NCBI GenBank assembly: GCA_021234155.1
Contig: JAJEKV010000002.1
Location: forward strand, 37,509,107-37,573,106
Length of the DNA stretch: 64,000 bases
Direction of reading: 5' to 3'
Origin: Isoetes taiwanensis
Lineage: Eukaryota > Streptophyta > Lycopodiopsida > Isoetales > Isoetaceae
Shown: positions 45,501 through 57,826 of the stretch, piece after piece
Layout of the letters: each line of letters starts with the position of its first letter
Numbering within the stretch: position 1 is the stretch's first letter
The notes under the pieces: model-generated
Told to the model about the DNA's origin: nothing
Databases searched by the model: none
What the model saw: only the letters and a program-made list of their open reading frames with translations
Position numbers and translations under genes: made by a program

Positions 45501-45815
45501 CATCTACGAGTGAAGTACATTTGACCATATAACTTTACTTTCACATTGTTGTAAATTAGGGCTGTAGTCTTTAAGACAAATGTGGAATTAACGTATTTTG
45601 TTTCTTGTGGTTGATCGAATTTTTCTCATAAATTTATTTTCGAAGTGGAACTTGGAAATTTTGCAGAGATTATTTTTCATTTCACATAAGCGAGGCGAGT
45701 TGAGGCCGAGATAGCCCAACGTTGTAAAGGAAAATTATGATTTGCTTGTTCACTTTATTCTTTATCTAAATAGTAAAAAGCTGAGCATTTCTAGAAATTG
45801 CCGCCGGAATTAAAA
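42501..45815. other. Mixed-composition DNA, no gene recognised
   Basis: Somewhat richer in GC than the flanks. Plus frames at 42832-43065, 43473-43799 (108 codons) and 44730-44996 (88 codons) and a minus frame at 42634-42873 have balanced composition, but I recognise none. They may be remnants of a repeat family not otherwise sampled here. Confidence 0.3.
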
Positions 45816-46152
45816 AAGGCGCCTCGACCATGGGTGTCATTAAAATTGCTCTAAGGTCCTGCCATAAATCTAAGGCACGAAATTCAAGAGGCGGTGTCCA
45901 ATTAAAATTGCAGAAGTCCACAAATCCTAAGAGCCGCGAAATTCAGGGCGCAATCACCAAATTTAAGATCATTTTTTAGCCGGCTTTTCACAGTGGTCAC
46001 AAATTTGGAAAAAGCACTCATCAAATTTAAGAACATTTTTAATAGGCGCATTAGTTTGCAACTATTAGATGTTTATCACAAATGAAGCACTCATCAAATT
46101 TAAGTGCATATCTTAATAGGCTTTTGTAGTAGTTGCAATTACTAGATGTTCT
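45816..46152. repeat. About five tandem copies of a 60-73 bp unit
   Basis: Recurring order: GC-A-TCA(T/C)-AAATTTAAG or ATTAAAATTG, then a TAATAGGC- or TCCTAAG-like word. The last two copies are clearest (GCACTCATCAAATTTAAG at 46014 and 46086). Earlier copies start near 45820, 45890 and 45948 and are more diverged. Confidence 0.7.
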
Positions 46153-46155
46153 AAG

Positions 46156-48420
46156 GTTTATTTTGTAACTAATGGTTTTGTGCAGACGTTTTAGTCAATA
46201 TGGGTTCTTTGTAGATGCAAGGGACTTTGATGTTACCATTATTATTGCATCCTAGTTGAATTATGTCATCAAATGTGTAATTACTCCATGTTGAGGCAAT
46301 TGCTAGCAGCAGGAGCATGTAGTATCCGTACTTGTTATGATTCTTCTTAGGTAACCTTACTCTCAGTACTAGTAATGGTGCTTTGAGGCGTTGTATTACG
46401 TTGGAAGTTTTGCCAAATGTTTTATTGCGTGAAATGCATGCGTAAGAAACATTATTGGAATTAAAAATATCAAACATAGTTATAGTGCTTGTTTCTGGGT
46501 ATTAAGTACGAATATGAAATCCATAGAAACTAGGGGGCTATTATTTCATCATTAGAATTTCTTCCTTAGACTAGTATTTGGAGTGAACCTCTTTTTGCTT
46601 TGCGGTGCTCTCCTTGTCTTGAGGTTTCCTTAGTAGCATACCTTCACTCGGTGTTGGTGTAGTACACCTTGAGAATGCGACATAAGTGGCGTGTGGCGAT
46701 CTTGGAGTTGTGGTGCATTAGATGCTTGAGGTCATTGGCTGCCCAAACTTGTTTTATAGTCGCCGAAATGCAAGTGTTCAGCACAAAAAGCTGCATCCGT
46801 TTGAAGGGAGGAGGTGTTATCGATGGCTCGGTGTTATCCTTGGTATTGTTATGAGGACGTATACGCCCCAGCAGATTACCGATTATTTGCATCTATGATT
46901 CTTAGGTGCGCTTTGATTACTGCTATGGGCGGGTGCCATTCTGAAAGCGGCGCTGGAGTTCCATGTTTACGAGTAGGATGATGGTGGCACCATCCTTGAT
47001 ATGTAGCTTATCGCGGTGGCATGCGGAAAGGAGTCAGTGGTTGGTGGGCTGTTAGCGGGGAATCCCTTGTAGCATCTTAAGCCTTAAGCCAGTGGCATCA
47101 TACTTTCAGTATAATGGCATGGAATGTCCATTCTTATAGAAGGACCTTATTATTGATTCTCGGTACGTGTCTTCGATGCTTTGGAGTCAAGATGGCGCCC
47201 ATGCATACGGCGGAGTTGCACATTTTGCCTCACATTATTTCCTTCTTTGAGAGAATCTTGCATCCAATCAAATTAGTAAATTACCGCGTGCTTGAGGTGT
47301 CCTCAACCAAGTGAATTTGATGCGACTCATTGTTCATCCGTTCCCCATTCTTAGGAGTCGCAACAGCCAATTTGAAGGGTTTGTAAAATATTTTTAGGCA
47401 GCATGTTTTGTGTTATTCGACTTGTAGGTTTGAAATTAAATCCACAATGGACTCTCTTACGGCGCCGAGATGATTCATGCTTTGTTGCCAGCGATCTTAC
47501 GGTGATTATTGGCGGAGGAAGCCATACGGCCGCGGTATTATCTCAGAACACTGGCGACATCATCTTGGCGTATCTGCGGTAGGAGACCACAGCCGGCCAA
47601 TGGTGACGCTTACTCATCCCCATTTAGATCCCATACCATGATGCTGCCTTCAGTACTCTTAGCACATTGGCAGTAGCGTATTGCGAGAGGGTTGCCTCTT
47701 GTGTGAGTGGTAATTTTGAGCGTCAGGCAATTTTGTGCTCCCCTTGACTTAGAGTTGTTATCCTTCCTATTTATGCATGGACTATATGATGAGGAGGTAA
47801 AGCACCATGATGTTGTACGAGATCGTCTTGCCGCTTACGAAGTGCATACGGAATCGACCACTAGGAAGACCTTGCGGTGCATCCCTTCATGATAAAAATG
47901 CATTGTACTCTTCTCTTTCCTTAGCTAAAACACTTCATTCATTCATTTTGCTAGGTTTTCCTGTAAACTCTTGCATTTTAGCAAAGGTTGAGCCAACCGT
48001 ACACTTAGTTTTGAGAGTTGGTAAGAAGCTGATAAAGATACAATAGCTCTTATTTATATCTTGAATCGACTTGAAGGCACAAAGAGTAAATAGTTCTATA
48101 TTTTAGGCATTATTCAGAAGCATATATACATGGTGGTACAGTTTTGAATGAAGAGTGAACAAAACACCTTAGGTTTTGTACATTTAAAATGTTTAGAGCT
48201 TTTTAGCATGTGTGTCTATGATGTGGGACATGTTCACTAAATTCTTTGTAGGCTATCAAATTCCAAAGTTGGGGAGCATTGAATGGGGTCCTTTATGTTG
48301 AGAAACACGGTGTTGAGGAGCGTGATGCCAAGCACCTGCATTTAATGAAGATGCCTTTATTTCTATTATTGTTCATTGTTGTTTAGCCTATGATAATTAA
48401 ATTATGGTTATATCACGCCC
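46156..48420. other. No gene recognised
   Basis: Antiparallel frames near 46644-46892 and plus frames at 47114-47314 and 47807-48046 lack known motifs. Confidence 0.3.
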
Positions 48421-48427
48421 TTGACTG

Positions 48428-49050
48428 TGAGGGGAATAACTTACTAATGGCATATTTCTTATAAGCTAAAATGACTTTGTAGCTAAACTTTCTCGATATT
48501 AATTCCAATACTTTTCTATGGTTTGCGGCTAAACTCTACACATTTTTTCTCTCATACTTTTCTGGTGTTTTACAGCTAAACTAACCCAAACATCATCCCA
48601 AAAATTTCTATGGTGTAATGGCAACAAAAATATTAAGCCAAATCACTATACTTCTTTTCAATTGACTTTACTTATTTTTTGATACATTTCTTTGTAAGAA
48701 AACATTACAAGATAATGCTAACTGTAAAGTCGAGGACCCAAATTAATTGATAATGCTAGAAATTGAACTATTAATCATATATTTCTAATATAATTTAGAA
48801 TGATGTGTTAGCTAAACTGGCAAATTTAAATTTTCTAAAGGAACACTATGGTTAGCTAAACAATATTAGCAAATTCCTCTCTCTCTTACTTTCTATGGCG
48901 TTTACATTTCAAAGAGCTCAGGTTGGCTGATCCCGAAAAAGTTAAAAGCTAAAATTATTATTTTTTTTTTTTTTTCCCAATTTTTTTCCATTTTACTTTA
49001 GCCAATTTATTTTTGAAAATGTGCTAAAAATGGCAAATAAGCTGGTTTAG
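48428..49050. repeat. Large repeat family, block Y, copy 1
   Basis: It matches 61961-62570 in the same direction. Shared words are GAGGGGAATAACTT, ATGGCATATTTCTTAT, CGATATTAATTCCA, CTCTCATACTTT, CAAACATCATCC, ATTTCTATGGTG, and GATAATGCTA. It is about 75-80 percent alike, with many short gaps. AT-rich and non-coding, with recurrent GCTAAA words. Confidence 0.85.
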
Positions 49051-49889
49051 CCCTTAAGTATTCCATGCTTGACATGCAGCATGTTTTTGTCGGGCAATGC
49101 AACCGCAGGGAATACCAAGGCTAGATCCACTTAAGTCAAACACGATTTTCTTCTTTGCTAGCGTGGGAAATTTTGTTGATAAAGATATTATTGCATCAAT
49201 GAGCATCTTTGTAATAAATCTTTCTTTCAAAATTTTGACATTTGACATGAGTTGAAAAGCTTATGAGTTACAACCTAGGTTGGAGATAATGAAGCATAAC
49301 AATCCATTTTAGGATATTCAAAACAATGCATATAATATATATTGGTGACTAAAAACTTTAATCACAATGGTCTTGCAATTCAGAATGTTAAAACAAATGC
49401 AAATAGTATATTATATTGAGGCCAAAATAATAATCACAATGGTGTTCTTGGCTTTACAAAATATTACGCAGTCCACCGGGCAATATATATCACGATCCGC
49501 AGGAGGTAGCTGGCGGAGCAGGATCAAGCTTCTGAGTAAATTGGGATTTCTCTAAGGCCGATAGCAATCTATTGCATCTCGATACGGAAAATGAGAGGAA
49601 ATATTTGAGAGAGCTTTAGTAATGCGAAATCCATGGGCGTTACTTTGCAAAAACCATTTCTATCAAATTAACGTTACTTAAGATACCAAAGCTATATGCG
49701 ATGCGTTTCAAACCCATGGAGGATTTAAAGGCCTCTTGGGGAAAACTCAATGGTAGGGAGTGATAGCATTCATGAATCTGCTTATGACGCTTCATACATT
49801 GTTTTGTATGTTATCAAGTATTCTATTGTCTTGAAGTAACAATTTGATTGGTCAAAACACTTGACAGACTATGTTTTAAGCCACTTCAC

Positions 49890-49930
49890 CCCTCCGGCCA
49901 TGGGGGGCAAGCCCTCCGTCTTAGCACCGT
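49890..49930. repeat. GC hairpin repeat family, copy 7 (right motif)
   Basis: CCGGCCATGGGGGGCAAGCC, then CTCCGTCTTAGCACC, at the junction between block Z and its polypyrimidine tract. Confidence 0.75.
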
Positions 49931-50960
49931 TTCTTTTCTATTGCCCTTTTCCCATGCCCTTTTTTCCCACGTTTTTAGCTAACTTACTATTTTTTCTCGT
50001 AGCTTCTTTTCCTCCTTTTCCCACCCTTTCCTCTTCAGAGTTACGAATTTCCCTTCTTTCAACCCTTCCTTTTCTTTTCTCTTTTCCTTTCCTCATGTCC
50101 TTTTTACTGTCTCCATCACTTGCTCCCCACCTTCCCTTTCCCTTTCCTTTTTTTCCGTTTCCTTTTCTTGATGAATTTTTTCTTTTCAGGTTTCTTGGAG
50201 ATTTTTTCTGTGCACTTTTTCCTTCCTTTCCCTTTTCCTTTTCCCTTTTTTCCAATGCCTTTTGCACATTTGTTTTTATTCTCTTATTTCCTATACCCAT
50301 TTTTCCTCTTTTCCCCACCCTTTCTCTCTTGCCCTTTTTCTTTTCCTTTTTCTTTCCCTTTCTTCACCATTTCCTGTCCTTTCTCTCATACTTCCTTGCG
50401 CGCTGCCAGAACTCTTTCTTTCCTTGTGACTACCTAGGGTTCCCTTTCCCCCCTTTTTACTTTCCTTTTCTTTCTTCTGCTTTCCGCTTTTCTATGCCCC
50501 TTTTCTTTTCCCCCTCCCCATCCTTTTCTTGGGCACCACCTTCCCGCGCCACTCATTTGTCCAACCTTTCCTCTTCGCGCTTTTCTTTGATCGTTTTCCC
50601 TTCCACGCTTTCCCTCTCTTTTTTTTCCGCTTTTTACTACGCCTATGCCATTTGTCCTTCCTTTTTTCCTCTTTTCTCAATCTTTCCCCATTTTTCCCAT
50701 GCTCCTTCCTTTTCCATGCTTTTTTCTCCTCCTTTTGTACGCTGCTCCTTCATTTTCTCCTTTTTAGCCTTTTCTCTTGCTTTTTTTTATACTTTTCATT
50801 TACCTTTTCCACTTTATCTCACTTTTACTCCTTCCCCTGTTGCCCTTTTCCACAGGTTTCCCTTTTCCTTTTTAGTTTTTCTATGCCTTTTTATACTTCT
50901 CTTGTCCCCCACCCACTTTTCCTTTTCTTTTACCCTTTTTCCCTTTTCCCTTTTGTAGAA
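49930..50960. repeat. 1.0-kb polypyrimidine tract (T/C on + strand)
   Basis: CTTTTCCC-style words throughout with scattered purines. The tract at 54230-55045 follows it word by word (for example GTGCACTTTTTCC, CTCTTATTTCCTATACCC, TTTCTTTCCTTGTGAC), so the two share ancestry rather than only composition. The 365-codon plus frame is a composition effect. Confidence 0.92.
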
Positions 50961-51169
50961 CCTATAACCTTCTCTTTCCTTTTCACCTTTTCATTTTACT
51001 TGTTTTCGCTTGAGGTAGGAAGCATGACCAGCTACGTATTTGGTAAGTGATTACGTAAATCTAGACCTTGGATGCATCCGGAGATGATCTACGGCCATTC
51101 AAGAGTTAGGGGCTGGAGTACTTACGCACTACGGTACTTAACGTATTATAATAGAGATCGCGGCTTTAA

Positions 51170-53230
51170 GCTGGAACCACCTAGTCAAGAATTGTCATAC
51201 CGGGAGTGGTGCGGTACAAAATTTATATACGCATATGCAGATCACAACAACACCTTGTCCACAAAATGAGACAAACTCAAACAAGCGGCGTGGCGTCGAG
51301 CGTAAAAACCAAAATCAATGACTCAAACTATCACAGGAAGCAAACTATGTAGACTTATTCCCTGCGCTTTTGCTTGCTACAATAAGTTCTATTCTAAACC
51401 CATACAAAGCAGAGTATTTCACCTCACCAGTAAAATTGAAGCATATTGAAGACTCTATAGTCCGATCTCTTATTTTACATGGGCGAATTTGGATCTTGAT
51501 ACTCTGCTACTAGATATCAACTTTTAGAAGTTAAGCCGTATACGGCAATTCTTACACAAATAGAAATGTTTTGAGAGAAATCACTGTTGTATTTTTTGCA
51601 TTTGTGAAGCGGAGCGTATTGTGCATCATGGCGGTAGGAGGGTCCCTTAGGTATGGGAATGGTGGGGCCCAGGATATGAATCACAAGGGATATAGGTTTT
51701 GATTTCTGTAGAACTTTTTGAAGAGCGTGTTTTACTTCTATATTATATACTCGGGGAATAATATTACAAAATGCGTCGAACTAAAGTATCACACAGAAGC
51801 ATCAATCACTTTTAGATGATCACTTCCATAATGGAATTTTAATCTTGATCCGGACCAATTGGAGATAGAAACTGATTATATATATATATAACTTCTTCAC
51901 AATTTCTTGAAGAAGCACCACGAGGAAATAAACATCATAAAAGACCTTTCTTAGCCTTAGCTTTACACTTTTTACTCCATATTAGCCAAGACTTTTGCCA
52001 TGTGAAATTTCACCGATCCTCTTTTAGAGGCAGTCCAGCGATTTGGATAAATGCAAAAAGAAGTCTTGGAGCTATCCAAAGATACTCCAAAAGAGAATCT
52101 GCGACCGGGACCTAAGACTGCTGTTTCACTTTTACAAATATAAGCGATTGCTCCAATGGCTTCAATGCACTCCTCACACATTATTGCGGGCCGCAAGAGT
52201 GGGCTACACTCAGAAACCCAAAGCGATGGACCATCATTAATATCAAAAGGCGATGAATCACTTGCCAAAGTAAGAACATTTACCTTTGGAGGATTATATT
52301 TAGATCAAATGAGTTCCGGAATATAGTTGCCATTGAGAGCCAAAGTCACAGCGTACCATTTAGAGGAAGGTGATAAAGTACTTGAGGTAAGCAATCTGTG
52401 GCGCGAACTTTGCAAGCTGCTTGCCTTCTTTAATACAGCCAACAAAGTTCCAGCATCTCTTGTTACCCACCTTCTTAATTAGAGGGAAGGCACTTGCTAC
52501 ATGGGCCATATCGCGATATCTTTATCAAAGCAACCCATATGTCTCAGAGCGTACCAAGGGCAATGTCAATACCAAAATACCCGCAGTTCAATAGAAATAT
52601 TTTATTCTTTGGGTGTAGTTGTCCATAATTATACAAAGGCAACCACGAGAGAGAAAGGGGAGAAGATGCACGGAGACAAGCTTCCCAATCAAATTGCCAA
52701 TCACTGCTTTAGGACTTCACCTTCCGGGCCGGAAGCAAGCCTTTGATCTTGGAGGCATGTGAATAAGCTTTTCAATGGTGTCATATAACAGAAAATACCC
52801 AAAGGGGCTCAATTCTCACACACCTAAACGCAAGCAAACCATACACTTCTTTCTTGATTGTTTTAAGTAGCTTCATATGCGGTGATGCACAATCATCTTT
52901 TCAAGCTGCAGATTTTTGTTGCTATTTCTATAGATTCGAGTTGTCTTGAAAGACACACATCTTGAAGAACTTTGAGATGTTGATCCGAACTTCATTTGAT
53001 CGGATCAGTGATATTGTTCTTATTTTTTGTATTACGTACTATTGACATTATTGTTTGGTTGAGGTTCCACCATAACCATAGGTTCTGACGGTTCCATGTA
53101 GAGAGGCTTTTAACTATTGTCTATATTTTTACTTTTTGTATGTGTGTTTTCTTTGTATAAAGTGTATTGATGCTTGACTTTATAGTTTCCATATTTTTAG
53201 TCATTTCTTTGAAACATTCAGGGTGAGGTC
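51170..53230. repeat. Large repeat family, block X, copy 1
   Basis: It matches about 59960-61925 in the same direction. Landmarks: AGATCACAACAACA, GGGTCCCTTAG, TTTTTGAAGAGCGTG, GCATCAATCACTTTTAGATG, GACCGGGACC, ACCCACCTTCTTAATT. The 98-codon minus frame at 51972-52268 looks protein-like, but the corresponding part of the other copy is shifted. It may be a decayed ORF of the repeat. No reverse transcriptase, integrase or transposase motif was recognised. Confidence 0.8.
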
Positions 53231-53439
53231 CAAAGTCGGTGAAATGCACTAGGGGGTGGCAATCTCTACTTCTGCTGGCTTTGCGCATTTGAGTGTGGCT
53301 TCAAAAACTGGCTTTGAGGGGGAATTTAATTACAAAAGTTTTCTCTTCGGTTTTGGCAGAAAAGGTATTGGCACGTTGCTGGCGGACTGGCGCAGAAAAC
53401 AAAAAACGGCATACGGGCTGGGCTGCGGGATGCTTCGGG
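53231..53439. other. Junction between X copy 1 and Z copy 2
   Basis: Block Y would be expected here if the array were regular. It is missing and replaced by about 200 bases with antiparallel short frames and no known motif. Confidence 0.4.
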
Positions 53440-55045
53440 CACAAAAACGGTTTTCTTCTTGCTTTGCTAACGTGGAAATTTTGTTGATAAAGATGTGCAT
53501 CAATGGTATCGTAATAAATCTTTCTTTCAAAGATTTTGACATTTGACATGGAAGTTGAAAACGCAGGTTACAACCTAGGTTGGAGATAATGACATAACAA
53601 TCCATTTCGGATATTCAAAACGATAGCCATAATATATTGGTGACTAAAACATAATCCTGATGGTCTTGCAATTCGGATATTCAAACAATGCAAATGAGTA
53701 TATTATATTAGCGACAAAATAATAATCACAATGTGGTATTTCGCGGCTACAAAAATATTACTTGATCCACGGAGCAACTTATATCTCTGGTCCCATGAGG
53801 AGTAGCGTGAGGGGCAAGGATCAAGCTTCTAGTCGCGTGGGATTTCTCACAAGGCGATAGCAATCTATTTTATATAAATTACCGCACGGAAAATGAGAGG
53901 CCCCGAAACTTTAGTATTAATAGAAATCCAAGGGCGTTACGCAAAACCATTTCTGTATCAAATTAACCGTTATAAGATCCTCTCAAAGCTATGTCGATGC
54001 GTTTCAAACCATGGAGGATTTAAGGCCTCTTGGAAACTCAATGGTGGAATTGATAGCATTCATGAATACTGTAGCGGGGCTTCATACATTGTTGTTTTGT
54101 ATATTTATCAAGTATTCTATTGTCTTGGAAGTAACAGATTTGGATTGGTCAAAACATGACTTGAACTATAATTTAAGCCACTTCACCCTCTTAGGCCATG
54201 GAGCGGCCCCCTCAAATACTTAGCACCTTGTTTTCTTTTTCTATTGCCCTAACTTTTCCATGCCCTTTTTCCCACCGTTTTCTTCTTTCTATTTTCTCAT
54301 GCTTCTTTTTTCCTCCTTTTCCCACCCTTTCCCTCTTCGGGTGCAATTTTCCCTTCTTTCAGCCCTTCCTTTTTTCTTTCTCTTTTCCTTTCCTCATGTC
54401 CTTTTCCTGTCTCCATCCTCCCTGCTTCCCTTTTCCTTTCCACCCCATTTTTCCGTTTCCTTTTCTTAGGTGAATTTTTTCTTTTCGGTTTCTTTGATCC
54501 TTTTCTGTGCACTTTTCCCTTCCTTTTTCCTTTTCCTTTTCCTTTTTCCATGCCTTTTTGCACATTTGTTTTATTCTCTTATTTCCTATACCCATTTTCC
54601 TCTTTGCCGCCCCACCACTTTTCTCCCTTGCCTTTTTTCTTTTCCCTTTTTTTTCTTTTTCCCTTTCTTCACCATTTCCCTCTTCCTTTTCTCTCATGCC
54701 TTCCCCTTCCCTTTTCTCGTTTCCTCTTTCTTTCCTTGTGACCTTTACACAGGTTCCCTTTCCCCTTTTCCTGCTTTTTCTTTCTTCTCACTTTCCCTTT
54801 TCTATACTTTGTACTGCTCCCCCCCTCCCCATCCTTTTCTTGCCCCACTTGTCCCTTCCCTTTTCCTCATTTTGTCCAGCACTTCCTCTTCCTTTTCTTG
54901 ATCGCGTTTTCCCTTCCCTTTCCTCTCTTTTTTTTTTTTTTCCTTTTCCTAGCACCATTTTGTCCCTTCCTTTTTCCTCTTTTCTCAGTATTTTTTCCCC
55001 ATTTTTCCCATGCTCCTTCCTTTTCCCATGCTTTTTTTTCTCCTG
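53440..55045. repeat. Large repeat family, block Z, copy 2 (with polypyrimidine tract)
   Basis: Second full copy of 49130-50960. The GC hairpin at 54192-54210 is eroded (GGCCATGGAGCGGCCCC) but still followed by TTAGCACCTTG. The tract spans 54230-55045. Confidence 0.9.
54230..55045. repeat. 0.8-kb polypyrimidine tract (T/C on + strand)
   Basis: Homologous to the tract at 49930-50960, but shorter. Frames of 143-179 codons across it are artefacts of composition. Confidence 0.92.
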
Positions 55046-55049
55046 AGGT

Positions 55050-56590
55050 CGAGCTTTGAGTACTACCTTATTCACTTCTCATCTTATTACTGCACGAAAC
55101 CAAGGCTCTTCCTTCAGGACCTTAGTTTTATTCTAAAAATTCTGAGAGATAAGCATTCCTTTAAACTTGCGCAGTATTGCTTGAGGCTACTGCTAGCTCT
55201 GAGAGTGGCCATGGCATATAAATCTTAACGTTAATGTCTGGTGAAATTTTAAGTAGAAATAGGCTTACAGCGGCAAGCCACCATGGAGGCTTCTCGTTGT
55301 ATGGCATCCAGACTTTGAGGCTACAAAATGGAGTAGCTTTTGGTTTTACGCATGATGGGGATTACTTTTCAGGTGTGGGGCACCACAAAGCTCACCTTGC
55401 TAGAGCTGCTTCAAACCTACCAGGGACAATCTGAGCCAAGATATTTCATTTCTTTGATTTGAAAGAGCAAGGGGAGCTTATTTTAAATATAGACACAAGG
55501 GTTGTATTTCGAAATGCAAATGGGCACTTCATTTTCGCCAGGGTAATGGGATTAATCAAAGAAGATCTTGTTCCATTCAATAAGAGTCAGGTGGCGGAAG
55601 AAAGTCATAACGTTTTGTGGCCTTCTATTTTGCATGTAGGGGACATATGGTGCAAATGGTACCAATATAAGACTTACCTCCATGCCTTGAGATATCCATG
55701 TCATATGCTTCATGTCCTAGAGTTTTCAGCTTTAAGAGCAGTATATGTTTAGGTAGAACAATTAATGGGTGCTGGCTTTGTGTCCAGAGCAAGCCAAAAA
55801 TGGGTTAGAAGCTTCTGCGTGGTTGAAGTGTCAACAAAGGGCAGAAGGCAGAGCTGTAAGTATTATTAGCATTCCCTATTCAAGTGGACATAAAATGACA
55901 TTTCCTTTTCATTCGCAGTTGATCTGTATTTGTTTTGTTTATGGCAATACAAGATTGGTTGGTCTAGGTATTTTCCTTTCAGCATCATTCCCAATAGTCG
56001 TTACGTCCATTAGATAATCATTGCTGGTTAGTTTATGCTTCACCAGATCTGCTGCAAGCTCATAGCTTCAAAGCATACAATAAGGTAGTATGCTTAGATG
56101 CAATTCTATATTCAATTTTCTGGTGAAGTTGCATATAGTTTATGTGGCTACTTAATCATGTCGTGCTATATAGTGATCACATTCTTGGAATGACTTTATT
56201 CAGAAGTGTTGGTTTAATGTTCTATGCTTTCTCATTCTGGCCACTTCTCTTGGGCTCAATTTACTGGAACTCAAAGAACTTCCAGTCAAAAATAAAGGGC
56301 CTCTTGCATGATCCTCTTGCATGTCAATTCAATTTTTCATTATTTACCAGGCCTATTCTAATACTTCAGCACTAACATTGTTTAATGCACAAAGTGGTCT
56401 ATTGGGACTGTTCCTTTGTCAAAAAAGATGCAGCATGAATCATTAGCTGAAATTCATCCTCATGTCGATCCTCATATTGCTCCATATTTCAAAAGGGTTA
56501 GCATTGGTGCAGCTTATCTCAAGTAGGCTGCACCATATACTAATTGTAGGTACTCTTAAAGATTGAATGTTCAATTGCTCTATTAATTTG
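55050..56590. other. Possible eroded exons upstream of the DJ-1-like exon
   Basis: Frames at 55234-55434, 55459-55752 and 55769-56017 begin with ATG and look moderately coding. A short piece at 56437-56520 reads EIHPHVDPHIAPYFKRV. I cannot link any of them to the DJ-1 family or to each other. Confidence 0.25.
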
Positions 56591-56595
56591 TGCAG

Positions 56596-56792
56596 GGGAA
56601 GATTATAACATCTGCAGGGGTTTCTTTTGGAATAGATATGGGAATATTTTTGGCTTCTTTGTTGCAAGGGGAAGAGATTGCCAAGCCTGTCAGCTGCTCA
56701 ATAAGTATGATCCCCAACCTCCTTTTGATGCCCGACCAGTACCATGCTAAGTTGAAGAGCAGGAGTTGGCTGTTCTAAGGCAGTATGACAAG
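56596..56792 (+). pseudogene. DJ-1/PfpI-family (class I amidotransferase-like) exon with frameshift
   Basis: After a good splice-acceptor sequence (TTTGTGCAG) the frame reads GKIITSAGVSFGIDMGIFLA, then SLLQGEEIAK. One base is then missing after 56685. In the shifted frame it continues ACQLLNKYDPQPPFDARPV, meets TAA at 56748, and reads on to a GT donor at 56793. 'Thr-x-x-Gly-x-Ser-x-Gly-Ile-Asp' followed by 'YDPxPPF' is the C-terminal signature of ThiJ/DJ-1/PfpI proteins of the isonitrile-hydratase-like branch. The nucleophile-elbow Cys would lie upstream and was not found. A frameshift plus a stop argue for a relic. A base-calling error could explain only the first. Confidence 0.6.
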
Positions 56793-57510
56793 GTATGAAA
56801 CGTATTTGGTGTAAAGAACTTTTTACAAGCATTAATATAAAAGCTCAAATTTTACCCATTGTGGATGATGGCAAAGATGGAAGTGTGACTTTTACAAATC
56901 AGCTAATCAATGTAATATATGTCAGCTTTGGTGATTATATAGTCAACATAGTATGTAATGGAGCAAACAATATCATGAAGGTGATTAACGCAGTGTTCGG
57001 CCATAAGAGATGCTAAATAAGGCAAATACATTTTGGGTAATACTCTTTCCTGAATTTTTGGAAATTTTGTAGCCCCACATAGGAAAATCAACAACTATTA
57101 TTGTGAAGGAACCTTATAAAGGTTTTTGTTGTTTTGTAGGAGGAGGTGAGATCTTGATGGTGGTCCAAGATTAAGGACATGTTATTGATTGTTAAGAGGA
57201 TACCAAGAACAAATGGACCATGTTCGCGGTTGGAGTTCTTGGTTTTCTTAGTGTTGTAAGTTATGTAGGTGGCTGATCCATAATCAAGGTTTAAAGGTAG
57301 AGGGTTTATTCCTACTGATTTAGTTTTATTTTTATTTAATGGAAGGGAGGTACATGAAGCTTGATGCTGTCCCATATGATAGCCAGGAAACTGTAAAATT
57401 ACGACAAGCTTGCAAGGTTAGCTACTTCATGGGCAACATGAAATGGTATATTGATGCAAAAAACCGTAATGACTCAACACCCCGAGGAAGCGTCCATATT
57501 CTTATATATG
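56793..57510. other. No gene recognised
   Basis: A plus frame at 57339-57521 (60 codons) reads GRYMKLDAVPYDSQETVKLR and may be another old exon of the same locus. This is unproven. Confidence 0.25.
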
Positions 57511-57826
57511 CCATTGTTTGAAAGGCTGTAGCAAAAGCTGACACTAACAATAGAGCCATGCTTGATACATAATGCTGGAGTTTCAAGTCTACAATATACT
57601 TAATGTAAAGCACATATGTTTGACATCCTGGGATCCTAGGATCAAACTACGGTCGATGAAGAATATACCATTGTTTGAAAACGCCCAGCAAAAGCGGCAG
57701 CACTATGATAGGCCATGCTTCGATACATAATGTAGGTTTAGATCCTACAATATAGCAATGCTTAAAGCACATATGTTTGACATCCTGGGATCTGAGAGAT
57801 CAAGCCGGTCCCGATGATAAGTGATG
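57511..57826. repeat. Two tandem copies of a 157-bp unit
   Basis: CCATTGTTTGAAA starts at 57511 and 57668. Both copies continue GCAAAAGC, GCCATGCTT, GATACATAATG, CTACAATATA, and GCACATATGTTTGACATCCT. Confidence 0.9.

Larger units (their letters stand above)
49130..50960. repeat. Large repeat family, block Z, copy 1 (with polypyrimidine tract)
   Basis: It matches 53440-55045 over its full length. Landmarks: GAAATTTTGTTGATAAAGAT, GTAATAAATCTTTCTTTCAA, TACAACCTAGGTTGGAGATA, GATAGCAATCTATT, GCGATGCGTTTCAAACC, TCAAGTATTCTATTGTCTTG, TTTAAGCCACTTCACCC, then the GC hairpin and the tract. No plausible protein frame is shared by both copies. Confidence 0.9.

Noticed and set aside
49861-50958. 365-codon plus frame
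   Set aside because: Polypyrimidine tract. The aligned copy at 54230-55045 does not keep the frame.
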